DNA of 64,000 bases. Origin: Voacanga thouarsii (taxonomy: Eukaryota > Streptophyta > Magnoliopsida > Gentianales > Apocynaceae). The stretch covers positions 7,965,001 through 8,029,000 of the forward strand of contig JANUWF010001783.1 of the NCBI GenBank assembly GCA_026120185.1, read 5' to 3'. Of the stretch, positions 58,465-64,000 are shown piece by piece (positions within the stretch are counted from its first letter, which is position 1; every line of letters begins with the position of its first letter). The notes under the pieces were generated by a model. That model made no database searches, was not told the origin of the DNA, and was given only the letters and a program-made list of their open reading frames with translations. Both the position numbers and the translations under genes were made by a program.

Positions 58465-61308
58465 TTATGTTCGTCCTTGCAAAAACTCTCTGGTTAAGAA
58501 ATTTGGTAAAGAGTTGTTTTCTCTAATGAATTCAATGTCAAAATCAAAGTTGGAAAGAAGGGCTTGCCATCTGGCAAAGATCTGTTTTGCCACGAGATTT
58601 TTAACATCTTTTTGTAAAATATCTTTGGCTGCTTTGCAATCAATTTGAAGCAGAAACTTTTGATTTATCAAATCATCTTGGAATTTTGAAATGCATAAAA
58701 CAATAGCAAGAATTTCCTTTTTAATTGTGTTGTAATTCTTTTGACTTGAAAGTCAAATACCAGAATGATATGTAACTAACTGTTCTGAAGAGGAATTGGT
58801 TTTTCTTTGTTTGAGAATACCTCTATAACCAAGTTCTGAGGCATCTGTTTCTACAATCATAAAAGCGGTTGGATCTGGGATTCCTAAACAAGGGAGTTTT
58901 TTAACAATCTGTTTTATTTTTTTGATTGTTTGAGTTTGCTCTAAACCCCAAGGGATTGGATCTTTGCGAAATCGTTTATACAACGGTTCACAGATTTGTC
59001 TAAGGTTTGGAATGAAATCTGAGATATAGTTTAAACATCCTAAAAATCTTTGAAGTTGGGTTTTGTCCTTTATTTCATCAGGAAATCTGTCTGCAAATTC
59101 TATTACTCTGCAAATTGGTTTATAGGTTCCTTGGGTTAATTCATGACCTAGGAAATGGATTTGGGTTTGACAAAGTTTTAGTTTGAATGCACTCACTACC
59201 AGCCCATTTTTTGTGATAATTTCACGAAAAAGACGCAAATATTTGAGATGCTGATCAAAGGATTCACTAAAAATCAAGACATCATCAATATAAATAATGC
59301 TGAATGATGTATAAGGATTAAAGATTTCGTTCATAATTTTCTGGAATTCACTAGGGGCATTTTTTAAACCGAAGGGCATGACATTCCATTCATATTGACC
59401 AAAGGGAACATTAAAAGCTGTTTTATATCTATCTTTTTCTTTAATTTGTATTTGCTAAAATCCTGATTTCATATCAAATTTACTATAAAGAATTGCTTTA
59501 TATGTTCTTTTCAACAAATCACGTTTATTTGGAATTGGATATCTTATCCACTTTAAAGCTTTATTTAATGGCTTATAATTAATGACTAATCGGGGGACAC
59601 CACGCTCCTTTTCTGCATTATTATTAACATAGAAAGCAGCACAAGACCAAGGTGATCTTGATTCTCGGATTAAGTCTTTTTGTAATAAAGCTTGAATCTC
59701 CTGTTTACAATATTCAACTAATTCTTGATTCATTTGTATTGGTCTAGCTTTTGTGGGTATCATTGATTCGTCAAAATTATCAATGTAGGGTAGGCTGATT
59801 ATATGCTTTTTCCTTTCCCAAAAAGCAGTGGGGATATCTGAGCAAATTTGATGCTCGAAATCTTTTTGGATAGATTCTATCTTATCCTGAATGTCTTTTA
59901 GTTACAGTTGTTCTTGGATTCTTGTATACTTTACATCTTCCTTTAAGAAAGCTATTTTCTTTTCTCGATAAAGAATCTTCTTTTTCAGAAGATTAATATC
60001 TTTGGTTTGTGGACTTTGTAGAAAAGAAAAAGTGACTCGTACGGATCCAATTTCCGTATGGACACCATGATGGTCTACAACAAAAGGGTAGATCTGGGTT
60101 AAGAATGGAGTTCCTAAAATTACATCCTGACTTAAATCCTTAATGATTAAGAAAGAGTTTACAAAACAAAACTGTTTGTTGTAGATATGAGCGTTAGAAA
60201 GTTTATATATGATTTTTAATTGTTCGCCTGCTGCGGTATATAATTTAGAACCTGTTTTTTCTAAATACTTGGTAGGGATTAAACCTTCACAAATACAGTT
60301 CTGGTCTGCACCAGAATCTAGAAGGGAAACTATTTGAATTGAAAAATCTCCTGTTTTAAGAAGAATAGGGATATACCATTTTTGAAAAGTTATTTGTGAA
60401 ATGGCTGAAATATAATCTAGATTTTTCTCATTTTGCTCTTCTTCAACATCTAATAAGAAGGTAGGATTAGAAGTATCGATTAAAGGTTTTTCAAAATTTA
60501 ATTGAATTAAATCTGTATTTATTTGATTAATATCAGAAATTCTTTGAGTATTCTGATCTTTTAACCATTTAATTTCTTGTTTTAGTTCCTTAATTTCTGA
60601 ATGCAATTCTTGTAAAGAAATAGAAGGTTCTTTCTGTTTTCCTTCAAATTTATCGAATACTTCCTTTAAATTATAAGGTTCTACTTGCACCTTAGGATTA
60701 AGAACTAAATATTTGACCTTTAACAGATATTCTCTTTTGACTGATTCATCCTGAATATGATCTAGGAGTTCAAAGAAAAGTTTTTTATTTGCACGAGTGA
60801 TTACATTAACTTGATCTCGAGGTTTATTACTAAGCATGAAGAGTTCTCCTATTGCACAGGTACATAAGCCTGTACAATCGCAAGAGGATTTTTCACTTGA
60901 ATCGGTTTCAGAAGAATTTTCTTGAATTTCAAATACTTCTTCAATTTCACTATCACTAGTATCAGATGACTGGGATGAATCATTTTGGTCAAGGATTTGG
61001 TTAATTTGTTCTAAAGTATCTTTGGGTAAAGATAGTTGATTTACTTTTTTCTTTTTTTTGCTTTGAGCTTACATTCATCTACTTTATGTCCTCTTTTTCC
61101 GCAAAAATAGCATTTAATTGTATCTTTAGAAGACTTATGCTTTGCTTTCTTTTTAAAAGGATTTAAAGGTTTTTCTTTTCTATCTTTTCTAAAGTTTTTC
61201 TTTTTGGACTTCTGTTTAAGCTTTTTAGATGGTGGAATTATTGGGGAATATCCAAAGATTTCACAGAAGGTTCCTAATTCCTTTTTAAATTTCTTATGAT
61301 ACGATTTA
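58465..61308 (-). pseudogene. Pararetroviral ORF1 C-terminal part: zinc finger, protease, RT, RNase H
   Basis: Minus-strand domain order: basic region and coat-protein zinc finger CYFCGKRGHKVDEC (61071-61112); a frame change in a poly-lysine A-run (about 61045-61065); an acidic serine-rich stretch; coiled coil LQELHSEIKELKQEIKWLKD; aspartic protease LLDSGADQN (about 60300-60330); a stop at about 59900; RT with RLVINYKPLN, SKFDMKSGF, MPFGLKNAPSEF and YIDDVLIFS (59280-59294); RNase H with VETDASELGYRGIL and DCKAAKDILQKDV; the end FLTREFLQGR at 58465. Internal stops at about 59452-59454 and 58750-58752 fall where tryptophan is usual. Replication functions are therefore interrupted. Confidence 0.93.
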
Positions 61309-61436
61309 TTTCAGGATTACCTCCTTTATTTGCAGAAAAAGTTAGGCAAAAACTCAAATTAGATTTTGGAAATACAATTCCTTATGACTATTTAGTATAC
61401 GGTCAGCTAATTAGCTATGTAAACCAAGCAGGTGCA
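61309..61436 (+). pseudogene. Pararetroviral coat-protein fragment, inverted
   Basis: The plus-strand frame RFISGLPPLFAEKVRQKLKL, DFGNTIPYDYLVYGQLISYV is the capsid region just before the zinc finger. It is in opposite orientation to its neighbours on both sides, so two inversion junctions lie at about 61300-61312 and 61436. Confidence 0.8.
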
Positions 61437-61616
61437 GTGAGGATGTGGAGGATGGATTGATCGGAATTGGAGGGATTTTTGCATTTAATGGCGGTAATAG
61501 CCATAGACATTTCTTGAATTACATTTAAGATGCCATGTTCAGACATTCCATCTATATTCCATTCACTAATTTCTTCACCGGTAAAGGCTGCACAGGTATC
61601 AAGATGACGTTCTTCA
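61437..61616 (-). pseudogene. Pararetroviral coat-protein N fragment, direct repeat of 54202-54380
   Basis: The minus-strand translation RHLDTCAAFTGEEISEWNID, GMSEHGILNVIQEMSMAITA matches 54202-54380 almost base for base. It ends at 61616 in ...CGTTCTTCA, where host satellite sequence (TCATAATATCTACATAG) begins, sharing TCA as junction microhomology. Confidence 0.85.
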
Positions 61617-61649
61617 TAATATCTACATAGATAATATCTACATAATATA

Positions 61650-61732
<83 letters not shown>
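61617..61732. repeat. Satellite edge with (TG)n(TA)n microsatellite
   Basis: Host sequence returns with ATAATATCTACATAGATAAT; then a (TG)n run at 61654-61688 and a (TA)n run at 61689-61732. The satellite's earlier divergent unit at 51890-51960 has the same layout with a shorter (AT)n. Confidence 0.9.
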
Positions 61733-61739
<7 letters not shown>

Positions 61740-64000
61740 CACCACATACATATATATGTATATATAATACCTAACACATTTTCAAATATAAGTATATTAA
61801 ATTAACGATCCAACCATTATATTTGTTAAAATTATTTAAAAAATTATTATGGCCTAATTTACATGTAATCAAATATGATTTATCACATGATCTAGCATAA
61901 TCTCTATATAAAAGTCCAAAATCTAAAGTATTTAGAAACATATGCATATCAAATTAACAATCCAACTGTTAAATTTGTTAAAATTGCTAAAACCAATATT
62001 ATGGACAAATTTGAAAGTAATCGGATATAATTGGCCATATAATATAGCAAAATCTCTATATAAAAGCAAAAAATCTAACCCGTTTACATTGATTAGCATA
62101 TTGAATTAATGATCTAACCGTTAAATTTATTAAAATTGCTAAAAATATATTATGGCCAAATTTGAAGGTAATCGGATATGATTTGTCACATGATCTAGTA
62201 TAATCTTTATATAAAATCCCAAAACCTAAAGCATTTAGAAACATAAGCATATCAAATTAATAATCCAACCATTAGATTTGTTAAAACCACTAAGAAAAAG
62301 TATTATTACCAAATTTGATTATAATTGAATATATTTTACCACATAATCTAGCATAATCTCTATAAAAAAGCTCAAAACCTAACACATTTACATTGATTAG
62401 CATATTAAATTAACTATCCAATCATAAATTTGTTAAAATTTCTAAAAAAAAGTATTATGGTCAAATTTGAAGGTAATTGGATATGTTTTGACACATGTTC
62501 TAGCATAATCTCTATATAAAAGCCCAAAATCTAACTAATTTACATTGATTAGAATATTAAATTAACGATTTAACCGTTCAATTTATTAACATTGTAAAAA
62601 AGAAAAAGTATTGTGGCCAAATTTGAAGGTAATCGAATATATTTTGCCATATAATCTAGCATAATCTTTACATAAAAATCCAAAATCTAATGCGTTTACA
62701 AATATTAGCATATCAAATTAGCGATCCAATGTTAGATTGGTTAGAATTTCAAAAAAAAAAAAAAAACAAACAAGAATTATGGCCAAATTTGAAGGTAATC
62801 CGATATGTTTTGATATATAATCTAGCATAACCTTTACATAAAAGCTCAAAACCTAACGCATTTAGAAACATAAGGATATCAAATTAACGATCTAACCGTC
62901 AGATTTGTTAAAATTGCTAAAAAAATGTATTCTGATCAAATTTGAAGGTAATCGGATATGTTTTACTATATGATCTAGTATAATCTCTACACAAAGCTCA
63001 AAAACTAATGCATTTATAAAGATTAGCATATCAAATTAATGATCCAACCGTTAGATTTGTTAAAATTACTAAGAGAAGTATTATGGCCAAATTTGAAGGT
63101 AATCTAGCATAATCTCCACATAAAACACCTAAAACTTAATGTATTTAGAAACATAAGGATATCAAATTAATAATCCAATCGTTAGATTTGTTAAAATTAC
63201 TTAAAAGGTATTATGGCCAAATTAAAAGTAATCGAATTTGTTTTATCACATAATCTAGCATAATCTTTATATAAAAAGCCTAAAACCTAACCCATTTATG
63301 AATATTAGCATATTAAATTAACAATACAACCATTAGATTGTTAAAAGTGCTAAAATAAGTATTATGGCCAAATTTGAAGGTAATCAGATTTGTTTTGTCA
63401 TATGATCTATCATAATCTTTACACAAAAGCCCAAAATCTAACGCATTTAAAAAGATTAGCATATCAAATTAATAATTCAATTGTTAGATTTGTTAAAATT
63501 ACTTTAAAAAGTATTATTGCCAAATTTGAAGGTAATCGAATATGTTTTGCTATATAATCTAGCATAATCTCTATATAAAAGCCCAATACCTAATGCATTT
63601 ATGAATATTAGCATATCAAATTAACGATTCAACCGTTAGATTTGTTAAAATTGCTAAAATAAGTATTATGGCCAAATTTGAAGGTAATCGGATTTGTTTT
63701 GCCATATGATCTATCATAATCTTTACATAAAAGCTTAAAACCTAACGTATTTATAAAGATCAACATATCAAATTAACATTCCAACCGTTGGATTTGTTAA
63801 AATTGGTAAAAAAATAATTATGTCCAAATTTGACGGTAATCGGATATGATTTCCCACATAATCTGATATAATTCTACATAAAAGCTTAAAATCTAACGCA
63901 TTTACAAAAATTAGCATACCAAATTTACAATCCAACTGTTAGATTTGTTATAAGTTCATGTTCAATTTGTAATCTCCTATAATGATTATTATTTTAACAT
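61733..64000. repeat. ~150-bp tandem satellite array, right block (about 15 units)
   Basis: Same unit as 51094-53057. TATA-like blocks recur near 61907, 62058, 62210, 62363, 62516, 62667, 62838, 62990, 63120, 63272, 63424, 63576, 63728 and 63880. The array may continue past the end of the window; the final ~60 bases (after GTTAGATTTGTTATAAG) appear to leave the unit consensus. Confidence 0.92.

Larger units (their letters stand above)
53058..61616 (-). mobile_element. Endogenous pararetrovirus (Caulimoviridae, florendovirus/petuvirus-like), rearranged
   Basis: An ~8.56-kb insertion containing, from high to low coordinates on the minus strand: a coat-protein N fragment (61437-61616); an inverted coat-protein fragment (61309-61436, plus); zinc finger, protease, RT and RNase H (58465-61308); a second ORF (57356-58372); an intergenic region with TATA and tRNA-Met primer site; the start of ORF1 with movement protein (54926-56271); coat-protein N-terminus (53950-54628); and an inverted movement-protein copy (53058-53965, plus). 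A single large polyprotein plus a second ORF fits florendoviruses. There is no LTR and no integrase, as expected. ORF1 is broken in many places, so this is a fossil and not an infectious genome. It lies inside the satellite array. Confidence 0.93.

Noticed and set aside
53058..61616. Possibility that the viral insertion is an intact, activatable genome
   Set aside because: ORF1 has several stops, at least two frameshifts, and its coat-protein part is split and inverted. The arrangement is not a clean head-to-tail copy.
51094..64000. Regular repeats considered as a CRISPR array
   Set aside because: Units are ~150 bp head-to-tail without unique spacers, in plant nuclear DNA; this is a satellite.

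Overview
The window is nuclear DNA of a flowering plant, most likely a eudicot. The evidence is AT-rich sequence with GT-AG introns, plant-specific transposon families (Mutator-like with a plant mobile domain, Sirevirus, Tekay- and Athila-type Gypsy elements, CACTA), an endogenous plant pararetrovirus, and exon relics of plant genes (CDPK, filamin/GEX2 type). No complete, intact host gene is visible; almost everything is transposon, viral fossil or tandem repeat.

Layout. 1-2332: AT-rich flank with no recognised gene. 2342-11310: an 8,969-bp Mutator-like element (MULE) bounded by a perfect 9-bp target duplication (AAAGATTAG) and matching inverted termini. It holds a MURA transposase relic that has lost its catalytic core, and a broken plant-mobile-domain gene. 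Its subterminal regions carry a series of near-palindromes, nearly all exactly 21 nt long. 12189-14290 and 25048-28605: LTR fragments of several families. 14291-25042: a complete but decayed Ty1/copia Sirevirus (two ~1.19-kb LTRs, TSD AATAG, gag, pol, an envelope-like ORF with a coiled coil, and polypurine tracts) inserted into one of those older LTRs. 28606-39804: a minus-strand Tekay-like chromovirus with very long LTRs, itself hit by a 1,069-bp solo LTR at 34172-35240. 39833-46432: Athila-type and other Gypsy remnants. 46433-47063: one end of a CACTA transposon.

47064-51093 is calmer non-coding DNA on which two host-like exons lie on the minus strand: a CDPK terminal-exon relic (47374-47454) and a well-preserved filamin-repeat exon with consensus splice sites, resembling GEX2 (50916-51093). 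This exon directly abuts a ~150-bp tandem satellite array (51094-53057 and 61733-64000). The array is split by an endogenous caulimovirid, florendovirus/petuvirus-like, at 53058-61616. The viral insert is permuted and rearranged. It contains the polyprotein gene in broken pieces, an intact second ORF, a promoter and tRNA-Met primer site, and an ~0.88-kb inverted duplication of the movement-protein region around a 1.29-kb spacer. Such a structure could yield hairpin RNA if transcribed.

The nesting gives a relative history: Gypsy LTR before Sirevirus; chromovirus before solo LTR; Athila before CACTA; satellite array before pararetrovirus. None of the mobile elements seen here looks autonomous. 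The parts most worth follow-up are the 21-nt dyad modules of the MULE, the viral inverted repeat, and the filamin exon next to the satellite.
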